Part shown: positions 17,435 through 26,695 of the stretch, one piece after another
Layout of the letters: every line of letters begins with the position of its first letter
Position numbering within the stretch: the first letter of the stretch is position 1
Source of the DNA: Methanomicrobium antiquum
GTDB taxonomy: Archaea; Halobacteriota; Methanomicrobia; Methanomicrobiales; Methanomicrobiaceae
Length of the DNA stretch: 64,000 nt
Reading direction: 5' to 3'
Assembly (NCBI RefSeq): GCF_029633915.1
Contig: NZ_CP091092.1
Span: forward strand, 434,001-498,000
Notes under the pieces: generated by a model
What the model was told of the DNA's origin: nothing
Databases searched by the model: none
Seen by the model: the letters and a program-made list of their open reading frames with translations, nothing else
Translations under genes and position numbers: made by a program

Positions 17435-18138
17435 AACTGATAATTGTTGCAGGCCCTCCGAGCTGTGGAAAGACGGCTGTTATCCGCCACCTGATAAAAA
17501 AATACCTTGATACAGAAAAACCCGCTTACTTAAAGATTGATGTTGTAAAGGCAACTGAGGATACTGAACTAAATAAAGAGTTTGGCATACCCACAAGGAA
17601 GGTGTATTCAGGAGATTTGTGCCCGGATCATGCCGGCATTATGGTTTTAAAGGATGCAATCTCATGGGCAGAAGAGCTGAATGCCGGTATGCTAATAGTT
17701 GAGAGTGCAGGACTGTGCCTTCGCTGTACACCATATACCAGCCAGTCATTCGGTATTGCAGTAATATCAGCACTCTCAGGAAGCAGCTCGCCTCTTAAAA
17801 TGGCACCTATTATCGCACATGCGGATACAGTCGTTGTTACAAAGACCGAACTTGTATCTCAGGCAGAAAAAGAAGTGTTTCGGCAGTGTATCAGAAATGT
17901 TGCACCATCGGTTGATATCATTGAAACAAATGCAATTCAGGGCACAGGACTGAGATACCTTATGAGAGCTATTACAGAACATTCAGAAATTGAAGACCTG
18001 CGTGATATCACACTGCGGGGCACCCCCCCTCTTGGAGTCTGTACTATATGCATAGGTAAGAAAGAGATTGGATGGCAGAATCACTTTGGAGTAATCCGTC
18101 CTCTTGATGAGGCAGATAATATTTTCAGAGGTGACTGA
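17431..18138 (+). CDS. HypB/UreG-like G3E GTPase
   Basis: 235 aa. P-loop GPPSCGKT at the N-terminus, Walker B-like IVESAGLC, and guanine motif VTKTEL. Cysteines in ESAGLCLRCTPY and GVCTICIGKK could bind nickel or an Fe-S cluster. The family loads metal (Ni, Co) into enzymes at the cost of GTP. It is coupled to the ABC ATPase upstream and 2 nt from the Fe-S protein gene downstream. The client is unknown. Confidence 0.75.
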   Translation: MKLIIVAGPPSCGKTAVIRHLIKKYLDTEKPAYLKIDVVKATEDTELNKEFGIPTRKVYSGDLCPDHAGIMVLKDAISWAEELNAGMLIVESAGLCLRCTPYTSQSFGIAVISALSGSSSPLKMAPIIAHADTVVVTKTELVSQAEKEVFRQCIRNVAPSVDIIETNAIQGTGLRYLMRAITEHSEIEDLRDITLRGTPPLGVCTICIGKKEIGWQNHFGVIRPLDEADNIFRGD

Positions 18139-18140
18139 AA

Positions 18141-18755
18141 TTGTCATGGAATTCTCCGGGAAAGGACTGCGGGGCCTGTGGTTTTCCCTGCTGTGACGAG
18201 TTTGCAGAGAGTGTGGAAAAAAATATGAAAAGCTATGATGACTGCCCTTATTATTCCAGGAATAATGAAATAAACGTCTCTGATGCTGCATATTGCGGGA
18301 CTGATATTGCTGGTTACAAATATGACTTTGTTCTCCGCCCATTCCCGGATGAACCCTCAGCCAGAAAATATATTGTTCCTTTCAGGGCTGATTTAGTTGA
18401 GAAATGGGATATAAAAAGAGGCGATCTGGTAACCGGACGGCCGGCAGGTCCAGGATGTCCGGTATATCACGCCCTTCGTGTATTAAGTGCCAATACTGTC
18501 ACAGGAGTTTTGGAATGCCATACTGTCGGCCCTCTTGCTGCACGCAAAGAGGATTCGCATGACATTCAGGCGTACCAGGTGCACGCATTCGAAGGAATTG
18601 CAGAGACTCTTATCCATCCTCCAACAATTGGTCTGCGACAGCGTTTTCTGCCAGGATTCTGCATGCTTGACCTCTCCCACACAGCAGTTGTGAATATGGT
18701 GATGAATAAAAAATACGGAATGCACGTTCGTCTTGAAGATATAAGAATTATTTAA
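18141..18755 (+). CDS. 4Fe-4S-domain protein with unknown C-terminal domain
   Basis: TTG start 6 nt after GAGGTGA. The N-terminal CGACGFPCCDEFAESV with a later CPYY matches the four-cysteine 'putative Fe-S cluster' domain found in ACS/CODH corrinoid proteins and RnfB-like proteins. The rest (about 60-204) is an uncharacterised domain. Third member of the ATPase-GTPase-FeS operon. Confidence 0.7.
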   Translation: MSWNSPGKDCGACGFPCCDEFAESVEKNMKSYDDCPYYSRNNEINVSDAAYCGTDIAGYKYDFVLRPFPDEPSARKYIVPFRADLVEKWDIKRGDLVTGRPAGPGCPVYHALRVLSANTVTGVLECHTVGPLAARKEDSHDIQAYQVHAFEGIAETLIHPPTIGLRQRFLPGFCMLDLSHTAVVNMVMNKKYGMHVRLEDIRII

Positions 18756-18926
18756 GCAGGACTTATGAATTAAATCTCAGGAAATATCATAATAATCTAT
18801 TTTTAAAAGGATTAAAACTGAATTTAATTAGAATTAGTATAAAGAATTGAGATAATTTGCTTAAATGAAATGAGTTATGTACAATTGTTCACCGACAAGC
18901 GAACAATTCCTCAATATTTGAGGGCA

Positions 18927-19208
18927 TCATGCAACAATAACCTCTTTCGATAATAAATTCAACCCGTAAAGACTCTGTCTGGCATCAATAAAATAATGCT
19001 TTTCAATCAGGAGATCCTCATCCTTAAGCCTTTTTATGGCATAACGAACAGTTCTTGAGGGAAGTGTCGTCTCAGATATCAGATCTTTCTGGGTCAGATT
19101 TCCGTTCAGTTCAAGTGTCTTGTATACAAGCTTTACAGACGGAGGCAGATGCCCGATATTACGGTTTTTCTCCTCATTCTTTTGTGTTTTTACAACAAAA
19201 ACGATCAC
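18927..19208 (-). CDS. Winged-helix regulator, copy 1
   Basis: 93-aa MarR/HTH-type winged helix: N-terminal basic stretch, then LTQKDLISETTLPSRTVRYAIKRL as the recognition region and a wing near IEKHYFIDARQ. GTG start. It differs from copy 2 at 35754 by one residue (Leu versus Ser near the C-terminus). Motif A 33 bp upstream suggests self-regulation, making this pair the leading candidates for the motif A regulator. Confidence 0.8.
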   Translation of the reverse strand: MIVFVVKTQKNEEKNRNIGHLPPSVKLVYKTLELNGNLTQKDLISETTLPSRTVRYAIKRLKDEDLLIEKHYFIDARQSLYGLNLLSKEVIVA

Positions 19209-19240
19209 TCATAGTCTAATCAACCAATATAATATTGAAG

Positions 19241-19254
19241 TTCACAATTGTTAA
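19241..19254. promoter_or_regulatory. Motif A variant (TTCACAATTGTTAA) before the winged-helix gene, copy 1
   Basis: Same variant as before cysK and before copy 2. A TATA-like aatataatatt stretch separates it from the start. Confidence 0.6.
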
Positions 19255-19415
19255 GTCTTACTACTCATTTTTATTGATACTTTATAATTACCAGTGGTGA
19301 TATTTTGGAGAATATGATGATTTTCAGGGAAAATAATGAATTGTGAACTAATTCATCAGGACTTTGGTTCTCTTTTACCTGTTCCTGAATGATTAAATAA
19401 TATGACTCACGCACA

Positions 19416-19488
19416 TTTTTACATGAATGTTACTTCGTAACTTACATGAAACTGTTGCATGAAATATAATTTCATGAACCGTTTTTAG
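19416..19488. repeat. Dispersed hairpin repeat
   Basis: Same three-hairpin element as at 11217, in the same orientation, with two or three base changes. Confidence 0.75.
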
Positions 19489-19524
19489 AGAAATTTATGT
19501 GACAGATTGGGGAGGAGAGAAATA

Positions 19525-19537
19525 AGCAATAATTGCC
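19525..19537. promoter_or_regulatory. Motif B site before the DUF4445 gene
   Basis: AGCAATAATTGCC followed by GCAA, 49 bp upstream of the start codon. Confidence 0.45.
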
Positions 19538-19585
19538 GCAATTGTCTGAATTATTTTAGCACCCGTCAAATATTATTACAGAATT

Positions 19586-21100
19586 ATGACAGAATATGCA
19601 GCTGCAATTGATATAGGGACAAGCGGGATTCGTGCTGTATTTCTTAATTGTGATGAAAAAAGTGCAATAAGCAAAATACAGACCGCATATCACCCAATCC
19701 CGGGCAGAAACATTCTCGATCAGCTACTTTTTCAGAATCATTCCGGTCTTAGGAATACTCAGAAACTGCTTGTAAATACCATAAATAATCTTATTGACGG
19801 ATTTGATCCGTCAAAAGAAATAATTAAAATTGCAGTCTGTGCAAACCCGGGGCAGATATCACTTCTAAAAGGAACAGAGTCGCGTGATCTCTTTTTAAAT
19901 CCGGAGGTATTGAAGCGTAAAGGCATCAAAGCACCGATAAGAACTTCTGAGGTTATATATTCAGCCGATCTCGGCTTTGATATCTCATGCGATCTCTTAA
20001 TACCGCCATCAATTTCTGCAATGGTAGGAGCTGACGCAGTTGCACTTATCTATAACTCAATAATCCCTGAGAATAAACCGACACTCTCCATCGACTTAGG
20101 AACAAATGCAGAGATGGCGCTAAAGGCAGGGGATAAAATCTATGTGGGTTCAGCAGCAGCAGGACCCGCCATAGAAGGACAGCAGATTCGCCATGGAATG
20201 CCTGCTTCAACCGGAGCTATCGCAGGTCTTGAATATGACTGGGGATGGAAGATTAAAATCCTTGATGAAAATATGAATCTGTCAAACGGAGACACAGTGA
20301 ATCTTCATAAAGCAGCTCCCATCAAAAAAGGTCTGGTAAATGCAAAGGGTATAACTGGAACAGGAGTAATAGCAATTGTTGCGGCAGGACTTTCATCAGG
20401 AATAATACAGCCTCCAAATATTTACACTCCTTCTAAAAAAATTTTCCTGCAGGACCAAATTGATTTTTCAGAAACTGATCTCATAGAGGCCGGAAAAGCA
20501 TTTGGTGCGATAAGAAGCGGCTACCACTCGCTTGCGGAGCATGCTGGAATAAGTGTGGATGATATTGCAACATGCAACATCTCAGGCACTGCCGGCTGTT
20601 TTGCAGACCCTCTGAATGCAAGGGATGTCGGTATAATTCCTCAAAGTGCCGGGACAATTTTCAACCACGGGAATACATCACTTCAGCTTGCATGCAGTCT
20701 TGCCTGCGGTGATACAAATATTTCAGAATTGCAGAATATCGCCGACAGTGCGGAATACGTATCATTTTCTACAAGCAAAGTCTTTCAGCAGTATTTCCTG
20801 GAGGAACTTTCATACTGGTGTGAAGGAAGATACAAAAAGAGTCAAAAAAATTTTCAGATACCAAAAATTGTTCTTCTGCCGGATAAATGGGCAACAGATA
20901 ATATCAAAACAGTAAATCCGGCATTTGGAGTGAAAGCATCCAATAATGATACAGATATAAGTAAATTTAAAGGCTTATGCCCGAATAATGCAATTACCAA
21001 AGAAGACACCTGGTTTGAAATTAACACAGGAAAATGTGCAGGAACAGCCTGTTTAAGATGCGTTGACGAAGGGCTGGATTTGATTCATCCACAGATATAG
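19586..21100 (+). CDS. DUF4445 ASKHA protein, RACo-like corrinoid activator (methanogenesis marker 14 type)
   Basis: 504 aa. An ASKHA ATPase fold opens with AAIDIGTSGIRAVFL and has a second phosphate motif SIDLGTNAEMALK (about residue 170). The C-terminus is ferredoxin-like: LCPNNAI then KCAGTACLRC. Relatives (RACo, RamA partners) reduce inactive Co(II) corrinoid to Co(I) at the cost of ATP. Unlike RACo it has no N-terminal 2Fe-2S domain. It faces the corrinoid protein/methyltransferase operon and shares the motif B type of control with it, so activation of that corrinoid protein is the likely job. Confidence 0.8.
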   Translation: MTEYAAAIDIGTSGIRAVFLNCDEKSAISKIQTAYHPIPGRNILDQLLFQNHSGLRNTQKLLVNTINNLIDGFDPSKEIIKIAVCANPGQISLLKGTESRDLFLNPEVLKRKGIKAPIRTSEVIYSADLGFDISCDLLIPPSISAMVGADAVALIYNSIIPENKPTLSIDLGTNAEMALKAGDKIYVGSAAAGPAIEGQQIRHGMPASTGAIAGLEYDWGWKIKILDENMNLSNGDTVNLHKAAPIKKGLVNAKGITGTGVIAIVAAGLSSGIIQPPNIYTPSKKIFLQDQIDFSETDLIEAGKAFGAIRSGYHSLAEHAGISVDDIATCNISGTAGCFADPLNARDVGIIPQSAGTIFNHGNTSLQLACSLACGDTNISELQNIADSAEYVSFSTSKVFQQYFLEELSYWCEGRYKKSQKNFQIPKIVLLPDKWATDNIKTVNPAFGVKASNNDTDISKFKGLCPNNAITKEDTWFEINTGKCAGTACLRCVDEGLDLIHPQI

Positions 21101-21216
21101 TGGAAATTAATATGGCCAGTTAAAATAAAATTTCTTTTTAAAAACAGATTTTAAAAATAATTGAGGAAAGAGAGAGATTATCTTCTTTACCGGTGAGGCA
21201 GCCGGATAATTCAATA

Positions 21217-22002
21217 TCATATTTCTCTCTTCGTCCGATTAATAGAATCAAGTATTTTTACAAGTTCTGTTGGATTTTTCGCATACCTTAGATTGTTCTT
21301 TTGGGATGCAAACACATCATCACATGCTCCGCCGCCTATTATAAACGGAACTGTAATTGAATTATCTTTAAGAGTATCTGCAGTACTTAGGAAAGCCATC
21401 CTTGTAGAGGTCATTAGAGATGAACCAAGAACTGCAATAGGGCTGTGCTTGCGAATCGCTGCCAGAACCTTATTTGTCTCAACCGAAGTTCCAAGATCAA
21501 TTACCTGATAACCATTTGCCTCAACTATTGCTTTAACAATATTTTTGCCGATATCATGCAGATCCCCTTCTGCTGTATGCAGGAGGACAATACCTTTTTT
21601 GGAGAGCAGATTCTCAGTACATCCTGTCTTATCTATTCCGGCCTGAAGTGCACGTGCTGCAAGAAGCATCTCGGGCACATAGACCTTTTTTTGATTGTAA
21701 AGCTCTGAGACAACGTTCATACCTGCCAAAAGACCTTTCACAGCTATCTCAAGAGGCCCTGCACCATTTTGTACTGCCTTCTCCGTAAGTTTTTCTGCCT
21801 TGGTCTCATCTCCCTCTATAACTGATAGTGCAAGCGAATGGAAAGGTTCAGAGGCAGGAATGCTGCTGTTTGGATTTGAGAGCGGGAAAACTTCTTCTTC
21901 ATCATCCTTCTCAGAAAATGCCTCTGCAAGAAGAGTGAAAAACTCTCCTTTATCTTCCTTTAACTTGAGGCCTGCAATATATCCGACTGTAAACGGTTTC
22001 AT
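21217..22002 (-). CDS. Methyltransferase corrinoid protein (MtaC/MtbC-like)
   Basis: 261 aa. A helical cap domain (about 55-130) is followed by a Rossmann cobalamin-binding domain with the lower-ligand motif D147-L-H149-D-I-G152, then LGSSLMTST and GGGA. It carries a methyl group on cobalt between a substrate methyltransferase and the MtaA-like enzyme. The N-terminal ~45 residues are unusual. Its start overlaps the end of the MtaA-like gene by 4 nt. Confidence 0.9.
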   Translation of the reverse strand: MKPFTVGYIAGLKLKEDKGEFFTLLAEAFSEKDDEEEVFPLSNPNSSIPASEPFHSLALSVIEGDETKAEKLTEKAVQNGAGPLEIAVKGLLAGMNVVSELYNQKKVYVPEMLLAARALQAGIDKTGCTENLLSKKGIVLLHTAEGDLHDIGKNIVKAIVEANGYQVIDLGTSVETNKVLAAIRKHSPIAVLGSSLMTSTRMAFLSTADTLKDNSITVPFIIGGGACDDVFASQKNNLRYAKNPTELVKILDSINRTKREI

Positions 22003-23066
22003 CCTCTAACACCTTCTGATAATCCCCTTAGAAATTCTCTGACAATTGTCTCATCATCTTTTTTAACAGGATACTCCGTCTGCGTCCTCACAAGTGAATG
22101 AATGTTTTCAAGCGGTGTTAAAGGCGACAAAGTACATCCGGATGACAAAACATCAATTCCGTCTGCAATTGCCTGCAATACTTCAACCTTTATCTGTTCA
22201 GGGTTACCCTGAAGCATTGTTCCAACAGGCGATATATTTCCAATAAGAGAAATATCATCACCGAGTATTTTTTTCGCCTCTAAAACATCCACTTTTTCTT
22301 CAAACGAATAAGCATCAAATCCGGAATGCCTGATATAAGGCAGCAACTCCTTTGTATTGCCGCAAATATGAAGAGCAGAAGGTTTTTTAGCCATATTAGC
22401 ATAGGTTTTGTGAAAGGGCAGGACAAATTCCCTGTACTGCTCACCGCTTAAAAGATCTCCTGATGATGTGGGATCGGATATGCTTATGATATCAGCCCCG
22501 TGATCCTCAAATGCACCAATAAGCTCTTTAGTGACACTTCCTGCATAATCCACTGCTTCGAGTGCGTAATCAGGATTTGTCTTAATCCACGGAATGAAAT
22601 TATTCACTCCAAAGATACTGCCAGCAATTGTGAATCCACCTGTAACTTTGGCATTAATTGGAACTTCGTCTCCTATCTTTTCACTTAGGATTTCAAGAGC
22701 TCTTAAAACAACAGGAATTCTTCCCGTCTCAAGTAGATTTTCAGGAACAGCAAACTCATCAGGTGTTTTGAATGCCGGTTTTTTTACTGACGGTGTCCGG
22801 TTTAATGTTCCTTTATCTATCTCACATCCGAGAGCCTCAGCTTCAAGTGAAAGGCAGAACGGGACTGTCACAGCCGGAAGTTCTGCCAGCTGCCACGGCA
22901 TAGCTGCAAGTTTGGCCATAGCCTCAGCTTCAAAATGAGCCTGTGGCCATTCAGTCTTAGACTTTTCCATCATTTCGACAGTTACAGCGACAACAGGCAG
23001 CCATAAAGGTACCCTGTCCGTTCTTCCGCCTAATAATCCCGAGATAATTCGTTTTTTAATATTCAT
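21999..23066 (-). CDS. MtaA/UroD-family methylcobamide:thiol methyltransferase
   Basis: 355-aa uroporphyrinogen-decarboxylase-fold protein. Zinc ligands expected for MtaA/MtbA are present: H233 and C235 in HICGNT and C311 in SSGCTLSP. It should move a methyl group from the corrinoid protein to a thiol, most likely coenzyme M, or the reverse. No MtaB, MtmB or MtsA-type substrate enzyme is next to it, so the methyl source is unknown. Confidence 0.85.
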   Translation of the reverse strand: MNIKKRIISGLLGGRTDRVPLWLPVVAVTVEMMEKSKTEWPQAHFEAEAMAKLAAMPWQLAELPAVTVPFCLSLEAEALGCEIDKGTLNRTPSVKKPAFKTPDEFAVPENLLETGRIPVVLRALEILSEKIGDEVPINAKVTGGFTIAGSIFGVNNFIPWIKTNPDYALEAVDYAGSVTKELIGAFEDHGADIISISDPTSSGDLLSGEQYREFVLPFHKTYANMAKKPSALHICGNTKELLPYIRHSGFDAYSFEEKVDVLEAKKILGDDISLIGNISPVGTMLQGNPEQIKVEVLQAIADGIDVLSSGCTLSPLTPLENIHSLVRTQTEYPVKKDDETIVREFLRGLSEGVRG

Positions 23067-23704
23067 AGTGATAGCAGCCTCTTATAGTAAAAACTTGTTC
23101 CGTGAAGGACGGCATTTGGATTGTGGCATGTAATTCTGTCTTTGGCAACAAGTGTGGTTACAGGTGCTTCTGAGTATTTTGTGAAAAGCGAATCGTGCCC
23201 TACACATAATCCAAGCAGAACATTAAACTCGGTATCTGCCGACGAGAGAATTTTTGCCTGTGCAACAGGATTACATATTGGCTCAAATGTTCCTGGTTTT
23301 GCCTTCTCAGAATCCAGGAGACCAATTTTTTCCTTGCCGATTGCTCCGCATTTACAGCATACAGACACTACATCAAATCCGTGAGCAGTAAGAATTTTCT
23401 GAAGAATCCTGTCTTCTGCCATAAGGCCGATGCATGTTGCAATCCCTATTTTTTTATATCCCATCTCTTTTGCAAAGTCGATTGTATCCTCAACCCTTGT
23501 CCATTTCATATAGCTTCTGCCTTCAGTTTTGGCGGCAGCGACTGCCATTTTTCCGGACTCTGGATCGGTTTGGTAAATCTCATATGCTGAGTTTACCTCT
23601 TCCATTTTTGTCTTTCCCGGACAAAATTTAGGCCCTTCTCCTGGATTTTCACTCCAGCAGGCCTGGTTTGGGCAACTGCTGCAGTCAGCTTTTCTTCTTG
23701 TCAT
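23063..23704 (-). CDS. DUF1847 metal-binding protein
   Basis: 213 aa. N-terminal CSSCPNQACW with a later FCPG, and mid-protein SVCCKCG, suggest bound metal or Fe-S. DUF1847 proteins commonly sit with corrinoid methyltransferase genes in anaerobes, and here the gene overlaps the MtaA-like gene by 4 nt and heads the operon. Function unknown. Confidence 0.75.
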   Translation of the reverse strand: MTRRKADCSSCPNQACWSENPGEGPKFCPGKTKMEEVNSAYEIYQTDPESGKMAVAAAKTEGRSYMKWTRVEDTIDFAKEMGYKKIGIATCIGLMAEDRILQKILTAHGFDVVSVCCKCGAIGKEKIGLLDSEKAKPGTFEPICNPVAQAKILSSADTEFNVLLGLCVGHDSLFTKYSEAPVTTLVAKDRITCHNPNAVLHGTSFYYKRLLSL

Positions 23705-23752
23705 TACTATCAGAAATTATTTCGGCTATAATTGCTAAAAGTGTAATATTAA

Positions 23753-23804
23753 AGCAATATTTGCCAGTTTTAGAAATTTTCAGATGATTGCGGCACTCTT
23801 TGCC
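23753..23804. promoter_or_regulatory. Two motif B sites before the DUF1847-MtaA-corrinoid operon
   Basis: AGCAATATTTGCC at 23753-23765 and GGCACTCTTTGCC at 23792-23804, centred about 39 bp apart, 49 and 88 bp upstream of the start. The second extends to a longer inverted repeat, TTGCGGCA-N5-TGCCGCAA. Confidence 0.55.
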
Positions 23805-23866
23805 GCAAATTATCTAAGAATAAAATTTCCAGGCAGGAAATAATTCAGTAAATTTAAAAAAAAGGA

Positions 23867-24940
23867 TTATTTATCCAGATTATTGAAATCAGCTTTCATG
23901 CTCAGATAATACTCATCATCTGGATATTCTGTCAATATTTCATCCAGTGCCTGCCCATAGAGTGTTACATCAATATGATCATTCATATCAACACCGTTAT
24001 CCTCAATGTATCCAATGGACTTTAACAGTTCATATGTCGTTAAGACTCCCTGCCTGTTAGGGTCAGGTGAGAGATATGAATGTTCATTAGTCATTGCTTC
24101 TTTTAAGATACTCTTATCCACTTTTACATAATTTGAGACATCATCCACAGCTTCATCGGGATTTGTATGGATAAACTTATAAGATCTTATAAGCGATTTT
24201 AACATCTTCACATATGAATCCCGGTCTGTATTTATGTTATCAGTCAGAACCGCAATACGGCAGCACGGATGTTTTGGATAATATTCTTCAGAGTATGCAA
24301 TAACTTTTAATCCCTGACTCTCTGCCATCTCCATATATGGAGTCCAGACAATTCCTGCATCAACTTTGCCCGATTTTACAGCTTCAAGAACTGCAGCAGG
24401 TGATTCAATCTCCTGAATTGTGAGATCCTCTTTTATATCAATCCCGGCATTTGAAAACACACCACGGAAAAATATATCACCTGATGACATACGAACAGTT
24501 GCTATAGTTTTTCCTTTATAGTCCTCAAGACTCTTGTACTTGTCAGCATTTTCTGGTTTAACAATAACACCTGCACCTTCGCCCATCAGACCGCCGACAA
24601 CTGTTACTTCTGCTCCTTTTGAAGCATAAACCAGCGGTGACGGCCCAAATCCGCCAATGTCAATTTTATTGGCAATAATTGCATTAATACCCTCAGCACT
24701 GTTCTGGAATGCAAATAATTCAACATCCAGATTTTCTTCTGCAAAATATCCCTCTTCCTGGGCAACAAAGATTAAAGCATGCCCGTTTGTCGGAAGATAT
24801 CCAATCCGCAGTTTATCTGCAGTTGTCTGATTCTCCTTATCTTTAGTCAGGTCTGAATTAAATCCTGTGACGACAATTACTGCTGCCAGCAAAATTACAA
24901 CAACTGCAACCACAATTACAAATATAAATTCTTTTTTCAT
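23867..24940 (-). CDS. ABC transporter substrate-binding protein, SsuA/TauA/NitT type
   Basis: 357 aa with an N-terminal membrane anchor or uncleaved signal (residues 5-27, Val/Ile-rich). Mature domain: LRIGYLPTNGHALIFVAQEEGYF, then GGFGPSPLVYASKG, the ligand-binding pattern of sulfonate, taurine and nitrate binders. It works outside the membrane with the permease and ATPase encoded from 25769 on the same strand. Context favours an organosulfur ligand such as a sulfonate or coenzyme M; this is inference. Confidence 0.88.
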   Translation of the reverse strand: MKKEFIFVIVVAVVVILLAAVIVVTGFNSDLTKDKENQTTADKLRIGYLPTNGHALIFVAQEEGYFAEENLDVELFAFQNSAEGINAIIANKIDIGGFGPSPLVYASKGAEVTVVGGLMGEGAGVIVKPENADKYKSLEDYKGKTIATVRMSSGDIFFRGVFSNAGIDIKEDLTIQEIESPAAVLEAVKSGKVDAGIVWTPYMEMAESQGLKVIAYSEEYYPKHPCCRIAVLTDNINTDRDSYVKMLKSLIRSYKFIHTNPDEAVDDVSNYVKVDKSILKEAMTNEHSYLSPDPNRQGVLTTYELLKSIGYIEDNGVDMNDHIDVTLYGQALDEILTEYPDDEYYLSMKADFNNLDK

Positions 24941-25047
24941 TTCTTCTCCACATTTGAAAAAGCATTTTTTCGACAGTATTTTAGAGCATATTCATAATAT
25001 CCTGCATTAAGAGCGGGAAATATGGATTTAATTCCGGTTGCATCATA

Positions 25048-25118
25048 AATTTTACATGAAAGTTACTTCGAAACTTTCATGAAACCGTTGCATGAAATAT
25101 AATTTCACGGACGTTTTT
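25048..25118. repeat. Dispersed hairpin repeat
   Basis: Same element as at 11217, but the first loop arm reads CGAAACTTTC, showing a compensated drift of the stem. Confidence 0.7.
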
Positions 25119-25191
25119 GATGCAGAAATCAAATCAACATGAAAATGCTATGTACAAATAGGTAAAAAACAGATAAATAGCATCACAATTC

Positions 25192-25243
25192 GGCAATAAT
25201 GGCCTTTTTTCTAAATTTTTTTATTTTTGCGGCAATATATGCC
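25192..25243. promoter_or_regulatory. Two motif B sites upstream of the binding-protein gene
   Basis: GGCAATAATGGCC (25192-25204, one mismatch in the right half) and GGCAATATATGCC (25231-25243), about 39 bp apart, the same spacing as the pair at 23753. Confidence 0.5.
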
Positions 25244-25254
25244 AGAGGCTGTTA

Positions 25255-25539
25255 CTAAATTATTTCTATCTCAAGCGAACTTTCAAGGCAGATTTGAGAG
25301 AATAATAACAGCTCATTTATGTTTTCTAACATTTCCTGATAGAGCGAGTTCGAGATATAAATTATAATTTTTGGATTTGCAGGTGAGACTTTTACAATTT
25401 CCGGATATATTTCTCTAAACAGTGAGACAAGCGTTCTGAAACTCACACGCTTAAGTATACGAATATGTCCGGTTCCTTTCGGATCGATAAATGTACGGTA
25501 ACTATCTGTTTTGCTGGAAAAAGCGATTTCATCCTTCAT
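25255..25539 (-). CDS. Unrecognised 94-aa protein
   Basis: Small soluble protein with alternating beta and helix pattern, acidic C-terminus and one cysteine. It lies between the binding-protein gene and the permease gene on the same strand and has its own motif A site upstream. I do not recognise the family. Confidence 0.6.
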   Translation of the reverse strand: MKDEIAFSSKTDSYRTFIDPKGTGHIRILKRVSFRTLVSLFREIYPEIVKVSPANPKIIIYISNSLYQEMLENINELLLFSQICLESSLEIEII

Positions 25540-25697
25540 TTATTTATCCTGACATTTTTCTTTAATTTTGATGATTACTGTTCTTCAATAACAGAGGTAT
25601 GTTTATTCGATAATTTTCCCTGTAATTTTTTATCCAAACCTGTGAAAACCGTTGTTTTCATTATCGTTTGCCCTATAAATTTTAGTTTACCTAGTGA

Positions 25698-25711
25698 TTA
25701 ACAATTGTGAA
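25698..25711. promoter_or_regulatory. Motif A variant (TTAACAATTGTGAA) before the 94-aa gene
   Basis: 13 of 14 positions match. It lies 159 bp upstream of the small gene and near the end of the permease gene. Confidence 0.5.
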
Positions 25712-25768
25712 TTTTTTACTAAATAGCTTTGTGCTTTTTTTTATTTTCCTTAGGTAAAAAAATTTGAT

Positions 25769-26695
25769 TTAGATATTCTGCCACCGAAGACAGTATGCCT
25801 GAATCCGATCAAAGAAATATGTAATAACCATTACAACCGCTCCTACAACGATTATTCCGGCAACAACCATATCATAATTGGCAAACTGGTGATTGTAGAT
25901 GATATACCATCCGAGACCGGATGTTGCTGCAATCATCTCTGCCACAGTCAGCGTAATAAATGAGATGATTAGAGCTATCATTGCACCGGAAAATATGGAT
26001 GGCAGTGCTGCCGGAAGAAGAATATCCTTCATCATGACTCTCTCTGAAAGACCAAGTGTTCTTGCAGTATTGATAAGTCTCTTGTCAATCCCAAATACTC
26101 CGAATATTGTTCCAACCAATATCGGCCAGAATGCTCCTATAAATATCAGGAATGTTGATGCTGCTGAAAATGTTGGGAGTAAAACGATGGAATACGGAAG
26201 ATATGCCGTAGGAGGTATCGGAGATATGGCTTTTGAGATAGGATACGCGACATTAAACAGTCTCTTCCTCCATCCAATATAAAGGCCTGCCGGAATTGCA
26301 AGAGCGAGTGCAAGCAGGTACCCCCCCACAAGAAACGTCAGAGAGCTGAACAAACCATTTATTATCAGTTCATAATCGTCCTGAAACACGGCAAATACCC
26401 GTGCAGGGCCTGGGAACAGGAAAGGGTCCAATAAAATCAGTTTTCCGATTAGCACTTCCCATAAAAAGATGACAACTGATAATATTAGAAATATATCCGT
26501 AATCCTCTCTGTCTCTTTGGGTTTTCTGTAGATTTCAATTATAAATGCTGCCAGAATTAGAATTAGCACGGCTAAAAATGCACTGTTGTCATCAACAGAC
26601 TGTGATGGAGCATCAGGAACTGCCACTGTAAGTATAAATACCGCAATCAGGATTACAAATGTCAGAATGCCGGTTTTATTCAGCTTAAACTTCAT
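25769..26695 (-). CDS. ABC transporter permease, SsuC/TauC type
   Basis: 308 aa with about seven hydrophobic segments, the first two (10-28, 40-55) extra to the usual six-helix permease. The cytoplasmic loop SISKAISPIPPTAYLP and the EAA-like stretch RTLGLSERVMMKDILLPAALPSIFSG mark the BPD-transport-2 family. One base separates it from the ATPase gene. Confidence 0.9.
   Translation of the reverse strand: MKFKLNKTGILTFVILIAVFILTVAVPDAPSQSVDDNSAFLAVLILILAAFIIEIYRKPKETERITDIFLILSVVIFLWEVLIGKLILLDPFLFPGPARVFAVFQDDYELIINGLFSSLTFLVGGYLLALALAIPAGLYIGWRKRLFNVAYPISKAISPIPPTAYLPYSIVLLPTFSAASTFLIFIGAFWPILVGTIFGVFGIDKRLINTARTLGLSERVMMKDILLPAALPSIFSGAMIALIISFITLTVAEMIAATSGLGWYIIYNHQFANYDMVVAGIIVVGAVVMVITYFFDRIQAYCLRWQNI

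Larger units (their letters stand above)
18926..19276. repeat. Direct repeat copy 1: winged-helix gene plus its promoter
   Basis: About 350 bp nearly identical to 35751-36102 in the same orientation, covering the regulator gene, its motif A site and the sequence beyond it. No transposase or inverted ends were seen. Confidence 0.85.
19209..19585. other. Regulatory gap with motif A, hairpin repeat and motif B
   Basis: 377 bp without a gene between the divergent winged-helix gene and the DUF4445 gene. It holds motif A at 19241, a full hairpin repeat at 19416-19488 and motif B at 19525. Confidence 0.6.
24941..25254. other. Gap with hairpin repeat and two motif B sites
   Basis: 314 bp upstream of the binding-protein gene. 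It holds the hairpin repeat at 25048-25118 and motif B-like sites at 25192 and 25231. Confidence 0.55.

Noticed and set aside
18878-18891. Motif A-like TGTACAATTGTTCA
   Set aside because: It lies between converging genes, has weaker symmetry with the consensus and has no promoter to serve.
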